From: CALJIC01 sp039805565
Lineage (GTDB): Bacteria > Chloroflexota > Chloroflexia > Chloroflexales > Roseiflexaceae
Assembly (NCBI GenBank): GCA_039805565.1
Contig: JBDLTZ010000075.1
Span: forward strand, 1 to 59,581
Length of the DNA stretch: 59,581 nucleotides
Reading direction: 5' to 3'
This document shows positions 45,301 to 53,505 of this stretch, one piece after another. The position numbers and the translations under genes were made by a program. A model generated the notes under the pieces. That model worked only from the letters and a program-made list of their open reading frames with translations. It ran no database searches and was not told where the DNA came from. Each line of letters opens with the position of its first letter. Position 1 is the stretch's first letter.

Positions 45301-45563
45301 ACAAAGTCTCGGAGGGCAGCCCGCACACTGCCGACCTGATCGCCTCGGGCAAGGTCAGCCTGGTGATCAGCACGCCGCTCGGCTCGCGCGCCTACCAGGA
45401 CGGCCAGGCGCTGCGCTCGGCCGCCATCCGCTACGGCGTGATGCTGGTGACGACGCTCACCGGCGCGGTGGCGACGGTGCAGGGCATCCGCGCGCTCAAG
45501 CAGAAGGAGCTGCGCGTGCGCTCGCTCCAGGAGCACCACGGCCTGCAGAAGCTCCCCGGGTAG
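42336..45563 (+). CDS. carB: carbamoyl-phosphate synthase, large subunit
   Basis: Makes carbamoyl phosphate from bicarbonate, ammonia and two ATP. The 1075-residue protein has two homologous halves. The first has [47 protein letters not shown] and [20 protein letters not shown]. The second repeats the plan with [50 protein letters not shown] and [18 protein letters not shown]. The C-terminal allosteric MGS-like domain shows [18 protein letters not shown]. AGGAG lies about 12 bases before the ATG, a long spacing. Confidence 0.98.
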   Translation: [1075 protein letters not shown]

Positions 45564-45573
45564 GAACATAGGA

Positions 45574-45608
45574 AGGTGCTGCGGCAGGCTCTCCCTGCGG
45601 CAGCACCT
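45574..45608 (+). repeat. 15-bp hairpin between carB and the SNF2 gene
   Basis: AGGTGCTGCGGCAGG (45574-45588) pairs with CCTGCGGCAGCACCT (45594-45608) with one mismatch and a five-base loop. It ends ten bases before the SNF2 start and could block or expose its ribosome binding site; no T-tract follows. Confidence 0.65.
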
Positions 45609-45617
45609 CGGAGATCC

Positions 45618-48600
45618 ATGATCGACCTCCTCACAGCCGATAAGCTCAATGTCGAGCAGCTCATTCGGATCACACCGCCCCAGAACATCCAGCAGGGGCG
45701 CGAAGACTTCGCCGCCGGCCGCGTCAAGCTCCGCAACCTCTCCCAGCAGACCGCGCAGCTCGAGGTGAGTGACCCGAAGACTGGCCGCTCGAACAGCGTC
45801 AGCGTCTGGCTCCAGCACCGACAGGTGTCGTTCACCTGCAACTGCCGCCAGGGCTACTCGGGCGTGGCCTGCCGTCACCGCGTGGCCGCGTTCATCACGC
45901 TGCACGAGCACCTGAAGCAGAACCCGCCCAAGATCTGGAAGGCGCTGCTCGATAAGGCTACCCAGGCCCCGACACGCCAGGGCCAGGTCCACCGCGGCCC
46001 GATCGTCTTTAGTCTCCAGGAGGCCAGCGGCGTCTGGTCCATACGGCCGTACATGCTGGCCGGCCGCCACTTCGCCCCCGGTATCCTGGAGGACCAGGAG
46101 GCCACTGCGCAGGAGATCATCGCGCAGCGCCTCTCGACTGAGGCGCGTCCGCTGCGCAACCGCGTCACCCGCCAGAGCTTCCCTGGCGCGTCGCCCGAGG
46201 CGATCGCCGCGGCGAACCTGGCTGTCGCCAGCCCGCACCTGGCCTACTCCTATGGCTACACCTCGCAGCCCGGCCCCTCGTTCGAGGCCATGGTCCCCTT
46301 CCTGGCGCGCTGCCTGGTGTTCAGCGGCGACCAGGAGAACCCGCTGGCGGAGCGCGTGCGGGTGCTCGACCAGCCCGGCCAGATCGAGGTCGCGCTCGAG
46401 CAGTCGCCGAAGGGCCTCAGGCTCAAGGCGCACCTGTCTGTCGAGGAGCGCTCACTCACCCTGGGGCGTAACGAGATCTCGATCATCACCCGCGAGCCGC
46501 TCTGGATGCTGGTGGGCGACCTGCTGGTGCAGGCGCAGGACACCGACGCGGTGGCGACAATGCTGGTGGAGGAGCCTGAGCTGGTGGTGCCCACGGCCGA
46601 CCAGGACGAGTTCCTCGAGAACTACATGCTTCCGCTGGCCGAGCGCGTGCCGCTGCGCGGCGCGGTGGTGAGCCAGGAGCAGGTGGACGCCGAGCCGCAG
46701 CCGCGCCTGTACCTCTTCGAGCAGGAGCGCGCGCTGCACGCCGAGCTGCGCTTCGGCTATGACGAGTACGAGCTGCCCTACGACAAGCGGCTGCCGGCTA
46801 CGAGCACGCGCCGCAAGCCGGGCCACATGACGATCGCCCACATCCGCCGACGCCCCGAGCAGGAGGACACGGCGCTCAAGGCGCTCTCAGCCTACGGGCT
46901 CAAGCGTGGCGCCGAGCCACACCTCCTCGACCTGCGCACCGGCACCCACCCGGTGGACTTCCTGCTGCGCCAGATCCCGCGCCTTACTGCGGCCGGCTAT
47001 ACGATCTACGGCGAGGATGCCCTCAAGACAGCGCGCGTCAACCGCAACAAGCCGCAGATCAGCTTCAACGTCAGCAGCGGCATCGACTGGTTCGACGTCA
47101 GCGCCACCGTCACCTTCGGCGAGCTCTCGGTGCCGCTCAAGCAGATCCGCCAGGCCGTGCGCCGCCGCGAGAGCTTCATCAAGCTAGCCGACGGCTCGAT
47201 CGGCGAGCTCCCCGCCGAGTGGGTCGACCGCTACCGCCGCCTGCTGGCAATGGGTGAGGAGAACGAGGAGGACGGGCTGCGCTTCGGCAAGGCCCAGGTC
47301 ACGCTGCTCGACCAGCTGCTTGGCGAGGCCGACCGCGCCCGCACCGACGAGGAGTTCCAGCGCCGCGCCGAGCGCCTGCGCTCCTTCGAGGGGATCGCCC
47401 CGCACGACCTGCCGCCCGGCTTCCAGGGCGAGCTGCGCCCCTACCAGAAGGCCGGCTACGACTGGCTGCACTTCCTCCACGAGTACGGCTTCGGCGGCTG
47501 CCTCGCCGACGACATGGGCCTCGGCAAGACCATCCAGTGCCTCGCGTTCCTCGAGTCGCTCTACCACGAGCAGCCCGAGCGCCCGGCCACGCTGGTGGTG
47601 ATGCCGCGCTCGCTGCTGTTCAACTGGCAGCGTGAGGCCGAGAAGTTCGCCCCCGAGCTCGCCGTCTACGTCCACGCCGACCAGGGCCGCGTCGATGACC
47701 CGGCCGCGTTTGCCAACTACGACCTGGTGCTCACCACCTACGGCACGATGCTGCGCGACATCGAGCTGCTGCGCCGCTACAGATTCTCCTATGCGATCCT
47801 GGATGAGTCGCAGGCGATCAAGAACCCGCTCGCCGAGACCTCCAAGGCCGCGCGGCTGCTGGTCTCCGACCACCGGCTGGCGCTCACCGGCACCCCGGTG
47901 GAAAACACCACGCTCGAGCTCTGGAGCCAGTTCGCCTTCCTCAACCCCGGGCTGCTCGGCAACCTCGAGTACTTCCGCGAGGAGTTCGTCACGCCGATCG
48001 AGCGTCAGCAAGATGCCGAGGCCTCGCAGTTCCTGCGCAAAATGGTCTACCCGTTCATCCTGCGCCGCACCAAGGACCAGGTGGCGCCCGACCTGCCGCC
48101 GCGCACCGAGCGGGTGATGGTGGCCGACATGGAGCCCGCCCAGCGCAGGCTCTACAACAAGCAGCGCGACTACTACCGCGCGCTGCTGCTCGGCATGATC
48201 GAGGAGGAGGGTATCAGTGACGCCCGCATAAAGATCCTCGAGGGCCTGCTGCGGCTACGCCAGATCTCGAACCACCCGCGTCTGGTGGACGAGAAGTTCA
48301 AGGGCGGCAGCGGTAAGTTCGAGATGCTGCTCGAGACCCTGGAGACGCTGCGCTCCGAGGGGCACCGCGCGCTGATCTTCTCGCAGTTCGTGCAGATGCT
48401 GGGGCTGGTCCGCGAGGCCCTCGACGAGCGCAAGATTCCCTACGCCTACCTCGACGGCCAGACGCGCAACCGTAAGGCGGTGGTGGATCGCTTCCAGCAG
48501 CGCGAGGACCTGCCGTTCTTCCTGATCAGCCTGAAGGCCGGCGGCGTGGGCCTGAACCTCACCGCCGCCGACTATGTGATCCACGTCGACCCGTGGTGGA

Positions 48601-48815
48601 ACCCGGCGGTGGAGATGCAGGCCACCGACCGCACCCACCGAATCGGCCAGGATAAGCCGGTCTTCGTCTACAAGCTCGTGGTGCGCGACTCGGTCGAGGA
48701 GAAGATCCTCCAGCTGCAGGAGAAGAAGCGCGAGCTGGTGGAGCAGCTGATCGGGGCCGAGGGCGGCGTGTTCAAGTCGCTCACCCGCGAGGACGTCGAG
48801 GTCCTGTTCTCGTGA
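45618..48815 (+). CDS. SNF2-family helicase with N-terminal SWIM zinc finger
   Basis: A 1065-residue Swi2/Snf2-like ATPase that probably translocates on double-stranded DNA. The SWIM domain (about 71-95) shows CNCRQGYSGVACRHR (CxC...CxH). A long middle region resembles the bacterial SNF2-associated domain. The ATPase core has DDMGLGKTIQCLAFLESL (about 630), VVMPRSLLFNWQREA, motif II DESQAIKN, LTGTPVENTTLELWSQFAFL, and C-terminal SLKAGGVGLNLTAADYVIHV with DRTHRIGQDKPVFVYK. No nuclease domain is attached. ATG 45618 has CGGAG five bases upstream. Its place between carB and argJ is unusual. Confidence 0.95.
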   Translation: MIDLLTADKLNVEQLIRITPPQNIQQGREDFAAGRVKLRNLSQQTAQLEVSDPKTGRSNSVSVWLQHRQVSFTCNCRQGYSGVACRHRVAAFITLHEHLKQNPPKIWKALLDKATQAPTRQGQVHRGPIVFSLQEASGVWSIRPYMLAGRHFAPGILEDQEATAQEIIAQRLSTEARPLRNRVTRQSFPGASPEAIAAANLAVASPHLAYSYGYTSQPGPSFEAMVPFLARCLVFSGDQENPLAERVRVLDQPGQIEVALEQSPKGLRLKAHLSVEERSLTLGRNEISIITREPLWMLVGDLLVQAQDTDAVATMLVEEPELVVPTADQDEFLENYMLPLAERVPLRGAVVSQEQVDAEPQPRLYLFEQERALHAELRFGYDEYELPYDKRLPATSTRRKPGHMTIAHIRRRPEQEDTALKALSAYGLKRGAEPHLLDLRTGTHPVDFLLRQIPRLTAAGYTIYGEDALKTARVNRNKPQISFNVSSGIDWFDVSATVTFGELSVPLKQIRQAVRRRESFIKLADGSIGELPAEWVDRYRRLLAMGEENEEDGLRFGKAQVTLLDQLLGEADRARTDEEFQRRAERLRSFEGIAPHDLPPGFQGELRPYQKAGYDWLHFLHEYGFGGCLADDMGLGKTIQCLAFLESLYHEQPERPATLVVMPRSLLFNWQREAEKFAPELAVYVHADQGRVDDPAAFANYDLVLTTYGTMLRDIELLRRYRFSYAILDESQAIKNPLAETSKAARLLVSDHRLALTGTPVENTTLELWSQFAFLNPGLLGNLEYFREEFVTPIERQQDAEASQFLRKMVYPFILRRTKDQVAPDLPPRTERVMVADMEPAQRRLYNKQRDYYRALLLGMIEEEGISDARIKILEGLLRLRQISNHPRLVDEKFKGGSGKFEMLLETLETLRSEGHRALIFSQFVQMLGLVREALDERKIPYAYLDGQTRNRKAVVDRFQQREDLPFFLISLKAGGVGLNLTAADYVIHVDPWWNPAVEMQATDRTHRIGQDKPVFVYKLVVRDSVEEKILQLQEKKRELVEQLIGAEGGVFKSLTREDVEVLFS

Positions 48816-48840
48816 CGCCACTCGTTTCCGTCTGTTCTCT

Positions 48841-48859
48841 GGAGGGGCCCCGCCCCTCC
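48841..48859 (+). repeat. hairpin before argJ
   Basis: GGAGGGG-CCCCG-CCCCTCC is a perfect 7-bp stem 26 bases upstream of the argJ ATG, in the short spacer after the SNF2 stop. No T-tract follows, so termination is uncertain. Confidence 0.55.
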
Positions 48860-48885
48860 GCACCTTCCCCAGGAGCTGTGGAGCT

Positions 48886-50133
48886 ATGACAGAGTCCATC
48901 GACACCTTCGCGCTCGCGAAGGGCTTCCGCGCCACCGCCACCGCCTGCGGCCTCAAGACCAGCGGCGCGATGGCGGCCTCGTCGCTCGACATGGCGCTGG
49001 TGGCCGCCGACGGCCCGTGCAGCGCGGCCGGCGTATTCACCACCAACAAGGTGAAGGCCGCCCCGGTGCGCTACGACCAGTACGTGCTCGCCTCCGGCGC
49101 CGGCGCCATCCGCGCTGTGGTGGTGAACGCCGGCAATGCCAACGCCTGCACCGGCCCGCAGGGCGATGAGAACTGCCGGCGCATGGCCGAGCTGACCGCC
49201 TACGGGCTGCGCTGCGCGCCGGAGCAGGTGCTGGTGCTCTCCACCGGCGTCATCGGTCGCCAGCTCGACATGGCGAAGGTGTCGCAGGGTATCGCCACCC
49301 TCACCTCGCCGGCCGCCGAGAAGGGCGCGCCCTTCGCTGCCCGCGCGATTATGACAACCGATTCCAGGCCGAAGGTAGCCTCGGCAACCATCGACGTCGG
49401 CGGGCGCACCGTGACAATCGCCGGATTCTGCAAGGGCGCCGGCATGATCCACCCCAACATGGCCACCATGCTGGCGGTGATCACCACCGACGCGCGAGTG
49501 GACACGGCGCTGCTGGACCAGGCGCTGCGGGCGGCTGCCAACAAGAGCTTCAACCGCATCAGCGTGGACGGCGACACCAGCACCAATGACACGGTGCTGC
49601 TGCTGGCGTCCGGCGCGTCCGAGGCCGACATCACGCCCGATACCTATCCGACGTTCCTGGCTGCGCTCACTGAGGTCTGCCAGCGCCTGGCAAAGCAGGT
49701 GGCGCGCGACGGCGAGGGCGCGACGCGGCTGGTGGAGATCCTGGTGACCGGCGCGCGCGACGAGGCCGAGGCGCACCAGGTGGCCAACAGCATCGCCACC
49801 TCGCCGCTGGTGAAGACGGCAGTCCACGGCGGCGACCCGAACTGGGGCCGCGTGCTGTGCGCGGCGGGCTACAGCGGGGCCGACATCGACCCCGACCGGC
49901 TCTCGCTCACCTTTGGCCCGGCCGACCACCACGGCGACAACGACACGCCGGCGGTGGAGGTGGTGCGCGGCGGCCTGCCGGTCGAGGCCGACCTGCGGCA
50001 GGCGGCAGCCACACTCAAGGCCGACCCGGTGCACATCCGCCTCGACTTGGGCCAGGGCGAGGCGCAATCCACCGTCTGGACCTGTGACCTGAGCGCCGAG
50101 TACGTGGCGGTCAACGCTCACTACACAACATAG
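48886..50133 (+). CDS. argJ: glutamate N-acetyltransferase / ornithine acetyltransferase
   Basis: Transfers acetyl from N-acetylornithine to glutamate, closing the acetyl cycle; bifunctional versions also use acetyl-CoA. The 415-residue precursor self-cleaves before the nucleophile Thr194 in KGAGMIHPNMATMLAVI. Other motifs are AAGVFTTNKVKAAPV, NAGNANACTGPQGDENC, STGVIGRQLDM, SFNRISVDGDTSTNDTVLLL and PNWGRVLCAAGYSGAD. With argA nearby the pathway is the cyclic type. ATG 48886 has GGAG three bases upstream; the spacer contains a hairpin. It is separated from the earlier arg genes by the SNF2 gene. Confidence 0.97.
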   Translation: MTESIDTFALAKGFRATATACGLKTSGAMAASSLDMALVAADGPCSAAGVFTTNKVKAAPVRYDQYVLASGAGAIRAVVVNAGNANACTGPQGDENCRRMAELTAYGLRCAPEQVLVLSTGVIGRQLDMAKVSQGIATLTSPAAEKGAPFAARAIMTTDSRPKVASATIDVGGRTVTIAGFCKGAGMIHPNMATMLAVITTDARVDTALLDQALRAAANKSFNRISVDGDTSTNDTVLLLASGASEADITPDTYPTFLAALTEVCQRLAKQVARDGEGATRLVEILVTGARDEAEAHQVANSIATSPLVKTAVHGGDPNWGRVLCAAGYSGADIDPDRLSLTFGPADHHGDNDTPAVEVVRGGLPVEADLRQAAATLKADPVHIRLDLGQGEAQSTVWTCDLSAEYVAVNAHYTT

Positions 50134-50175
50134 CGAGCGGCCGTCGGGCGCGGCATCGATCATGGAGGCCAAGCG

Positions 50176-50964
50176 ATGGGCATCCAGGGATACCCCTACG
50201 ACCCGTACGCCGATCCGGTCATCCAGGCGCTGATCGCCGAGGCTCAGGCCGACCCGGACGCGATCGGCCTCGTGCTCACCGGCTCGCGGGCGCTCGGCGA
50301 GGCGACCGACGAGTCTGACTATGATGTGATCTTTGTGGTGACCGACGAGGCGATCGCGCGCTACGAGCAGGCCGGACGGCAACCAGTACGCGGCGCGTCG
50401 ATTGCCCCGCCGATCGACACCGAGGACATCTGGAGCGACTCGCCGGGCAGTTTGCAGCTTGGCAAGCAGGTCGACTGGATGCTGCCGGCCTACGCCGAGA
50501 GCCTAGTGCTGTACGACAGAACCGGCGAGACGGCGAGGGTGATCGATGCCATTCGGCGCATGCCCGAGGAGCGGGCGCGGGAGGAGGCGAGCCGATGCTA
50601 CGACGGCTACCTCAATGCGCTGTACCGCTCGCTCAAGTGCTGGCGGCGCGGCAACCGGCTCGGCGGGCGGCTCGAGGCTGCCGACTCGATCGGCGGGCTG
50701 CTCAGCACCCTGTTCGCGCTCGAGCGGCGCTGGACGCCCTACCGCAGCCGGCTGCACCACCACCTGCATCACCTTGAGGGCCAGGGCTGGGCAGATGGCG
50801 AGCTCCAGACATTCCTGCTGGACCTGGCGGGCACGGGTGACCCGCGCCGGCAGCAGGAGTTGGCCCACCGCGTGGTGGCCCTGCTCAGCGATCGGGGCCA
50901 CCACGCGGTGTACGAAGACTGGGGTGGCAAGATCGATACCGCCCTGGCCTGGGAGTTCGAGTAG
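50176..50964 (+). CDS. nucleotidyltransferase-domain protein (pol beta-type fold)
   Basis: A 262-residue protein. The N-terminal domain has GLVLTGSRALGEATDESDYDVIFVVTD, the GSR...DxD motif of minimal nucleotidyltransferases; a third acidic residue may be in QVDWML. The C-terminal half is helical (SRCYDGYLNALYRSLKCWRR; GRLEAADSIGGLLSTLFALE), as in aminoglycoside nucleotidyltransferase-like and DUF4037 proteins. The substrate is unknown. GGAGG lies eight bases before ATG 50176. It sits between argJ and membrane proteins and has no obvious link to arginine synthesis. Confidence 0.8.
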   Translation: MGIQGYPYDPYADPVIQALIAEAQADPDAIGLVLTGSRALGEATDESDYDVIFVVTDEAIARYEQAGRQPVRGASIAPPIDTEDIWSDSPGSLQLGKQVDWMLPAYAESLVLYDRTGETARVIDAIRRMPEERAREEASRCYDGYLNALYRSLKCWRRGNRLGGRLEAADSIGGLLSTLFALERRWTPYRSRLHHHLHHLEGQGWADGELQTFLLDLAGTGDPRRQQELAHRVVALLSDRGHHAVYEDWGGKIDTALAWEFE

Positions 50965-50991
50965 TAGCACCCGGAGGCGCGGCACGAGCCA

Positions 50992-53505
50992 ATGAACGCC
51001 CACCCACAGACTGTCCGCGCCAGGCTACCGTCGCTGGCGCCTATCCTCGCCCTGGTTGCGCTGGGTGCCGTGGCCCTGGCCTTCGTGTGGCGGCCCGTGC
51101 TGCTCGGCGAGGTATTCCTCCCAGCGGACGGGGTGCTGCACATGCACCCCTGGCGCTACTCCTACGAGCGCGTCCCGGTCAACAACACCGCCTTCAGTGA
51201 CCAGGTGCGGCAGATCTACCCGCGCCGCCTGCTGGTGAACACGATCCTGGCCGGAGGCGAGCTGCCGCTCTGGAACCGCACGGTGCTCTCGGGTATGCCG
51301 ATGCTAGACGACGGCCAGCTGGCGCTGTTCTACCCGCCGAGCCTGATCTTCCTGCTGGCCCCGCTGAACTACGCCTTCGGACTGTACGCCTTCGTGCACC
51401 TCTGGATCGCGGGAGCGGGGGCGCTGCTCCTGGCGCGCCGGCTCGGGCTAGGGTGGGGCGCAGCGTGCCTGGCGGGCGCCTGCTACGCCACCAACGGCCA
51501 CATGCTCACCTGGCTCCAGTTCCCACACCACACCGGCGCGCAGGCCATGCTGCCGTGGGCCTTCTGGGCAGTCGAGCGAGCCATCACGCGGGGAGCGTGG
51601 CGGGCGTGGGTCCTGGCGGCGGTGCCGATGGCGCTGATGGTGCTCACGCAGATCCAGCTCGCCTTCTACGCCTTCACGGCGCTCGGCGTCTACGCGCTCT
51701 ACCGCGCCGCGCAGACCGGGGGCTGGCGCGCGGGCCTCGGCAGGATGCTGGGGCTGGCGCTGGCCACCCTGCTCAGCCTGGCGCTCAGTGCCGCGCAGCT
51801 GCTGCCGGCCGCCGCGCTCTCGGCGCAAGGGCAGCGCAGCGATGTGGGCTTCGCGCTCGCCCCGCCCGAGGAGCTGTTCGGCACGCTGCTGCGGCTAGTG
51901 CTGCCGGCGCTCGGCGGCTTCGAGCGCATCGGCCCGCCGCCCGCGTGGGGACCGCCGCTGCTCCAGGTGGCCTACCCGTACGTCGGGCTGGCGACGCTGC
52001 TGCTGGCGGGAGCGGGGCTACTCCTCGCACGGCACGCGCTCGCGCCGCTATTTGGGCTGCTGGCGATCGGGTCGTTCGCGCTGGCCGCGCGCACGCCGCT
52101 CATGGGGCTGCTGTTCACGCTGCTGCCGCCCTACCGCCAGTTCGACATCCACCTGCGCTGGTACATGATCTGGGGGCTGGCCGCCGCAGTGCTGGCGGGC
52201 ATGGGCGCGCAGGCCCTGGCGGACCGCCGCGCCCCGCGCGATGACGCCGGTGCGTGGGAGCCATCCCACCGCGCTCGGGTCACGAGCCGCGGGCTGCTCG
52301 GCGGCGCGCTCCTCGTCGCGGGCGTGTTCGCGCTCTGGCACCTCCAGCCACTCCTGCCGGGCTCGCGCGTCGGCCAGTATCTGACGGCGGCGCGCCAGCA
52401 GCCGCTGCTCCCGCCGCTGCTCCTTGGGGCAGCGAGCCTTGTGGGCATCGCGCTGCTCATGATCCGCCGCGTGCCCCGCCCTGCCGCCTACGCCACGCTG
52501 GTGGCTTTGGTCGCGCTCGACATGACCTGGCACGGCGGGCTGTTCAACACCAGCTACGACCCCGGCGTGACGCGGCCCACCACCGACCTCTCGCGCGAGC
52601 TCGCGCAGTACCCGGCCGACCTCCAGTCCCGCACGACGCTCTACCCGCCCACGCGCCAGGTGGCGTTCCTGCAGAGCCAGTCCGGCCCCTTCCGCATCTT
52701 CGGCGCAGACTACACCGTGCTGACGCCGAACATGGCCAGCACCTACGGCCTCGAGGACATCCGCGGCTACATGTCGCTCTACACCGCGCGCTACAACCAG
52801 CTTGCCCGCCTGGCCGACGGCAAGGACTACCGGCGCACCAGCGACGGCACCGCCAGCCTCAGGGTCTACTTCTCGACGGCCTTCCGCAACCGGCGGCTGC
52901 TCGACATGCTCAACGTGCAGTACTTCATCTTCGCGCCCGACACCAGGGGCGCAGAGCAGTACGCGCCGCTCGAGCTGGTCCACGAGAGCGACGAGGGGCG
53001 CATCTACCGCAATCCGCAGGCTCTGCCGCGCGCCTGGCTCGTCCATCGCGCCGAGACCATCCCCGACGACGAGGCACAGCTCGACCGCATGGCCCGCGCC
53101 GACTTCGACCCGGCCGTGCTGGCGGTGGTGGACCGCGCCACTCCCGCGCTGGAGCCAGCCCAGGGCCCAGAGCCCACGCCTGAGGTGGCGTACGCGAATA
53201 ACGCCGTGACGGTGCGCGCCGCCCCGAGCGCCCCGGCGCTGCTGGTGCTGGCCGACACCTACTACGACGGCTGGGAGGTTCGCGTGGACGGCGTGCCCGC
53301 GCCCCTCTACCGCGTCAACTACACCCTGCGCGGCGTCTGGCTCCCCGCCGGCGAGCACGTCGTCGAGTTCGTCTACCGGCCGCCGGCCCTGGTGGCGGGG
53401 GTCATCATCAGCGGCGCCACGCTGCTGGCGCTGGCCCTCGTCGGCGCGCTGGCCGTGCGGGGTGGCCGTACCGGAGAGATACACCATGGCAAACACATCC
53501 GATAG
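50992..53505 (+). CDS. YfhO family membrane protein
   Basis: An 837-residue multi-pass protein of the YfhO family, GT-C-like proteins linked to glycosylation of wall polymers. It has an early outer loop (PADGVLHMHPWRYSYERVPV; FSDQVRQIYPRRLLVNTIL), then LPLWNRTVLSGMPMLDDGQ and about twelve helices. The C-terminal soluble domain ends in LLVLADTYYDGWEVRVDGVP and GVWLPAGEHVVEFVYRPP, the YfhO hallmark, followed by a last helix. It overlaps the next gene's start by 20 bases, so they are coupled. Substrate unknown. Confidence 0.92.
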   Translation: MNAHPQTVRARLPSLAPILALVALGAVALAFVWRPVLLGEVFLPADGVLHMHPWRYSYERVPVNNTAFSDQVRQIYPRRLLVNTILAGGELPLWNRTVLSGMPMLDDGQLALFYPPSLIFLLAPLNYAFGLYAFVHLWIAGAGALLLARRLGLGWGAACLAGACYATNGHMLTWLQFPHHTGAQAMLPWAFWAVERAITRGAWRAWVLAAVPMALMVLTQIQLAFYAFTALGVYALYRAAQTGGWRAGLGRMLGLALATLLSLALSAAQLLPAAALSAQGQRSDVGFALAPPEELFGTLLRLVLPALGGFERIGPPPAWGPPLLQVAYPYVGLATLLLAGAGLLLARHALAPLFGLLAIGSFALAARTPLMGLLFTLLPPYRQFDIHLRWYMIWGLAAAVLAGMGAQALADRRAPRDDAGAWEPSHRARVTSRGLLGGALLVAGVFALWHLQPLLPGSRVGQYLTAARQQPLLPPLLLGAASLVGIALLMIRRVPRPAAYATLVALVALDMTWHGGLFNTSYDPGVTRPTTDLSRELAQYPADLQSRTTLYPPTRQVAFLQSQSGPFRIFGADYTVLTPNMASTYGLEDIRGYMSLYTARYNQLARLADGKDYRRTSDGTASLRVYFSTAFRNRRLLDMLNVQYFIFAPDTRGAEQYAPLELVHESDEGRIYRNPQALPRAWLVHRAETIPDDEAQLDRMARADFDPAVLAVVDRATPALEPAQGPEPTPEVAYANNAVTVRAAPSAPALLVLADTYYDGWEVRVDGVPAPLYRVNYTLRGVWLPAGEHVVEFVYRPPALVAGVIISGATLLALALVGALAVRGGRTGEIHHGKHIR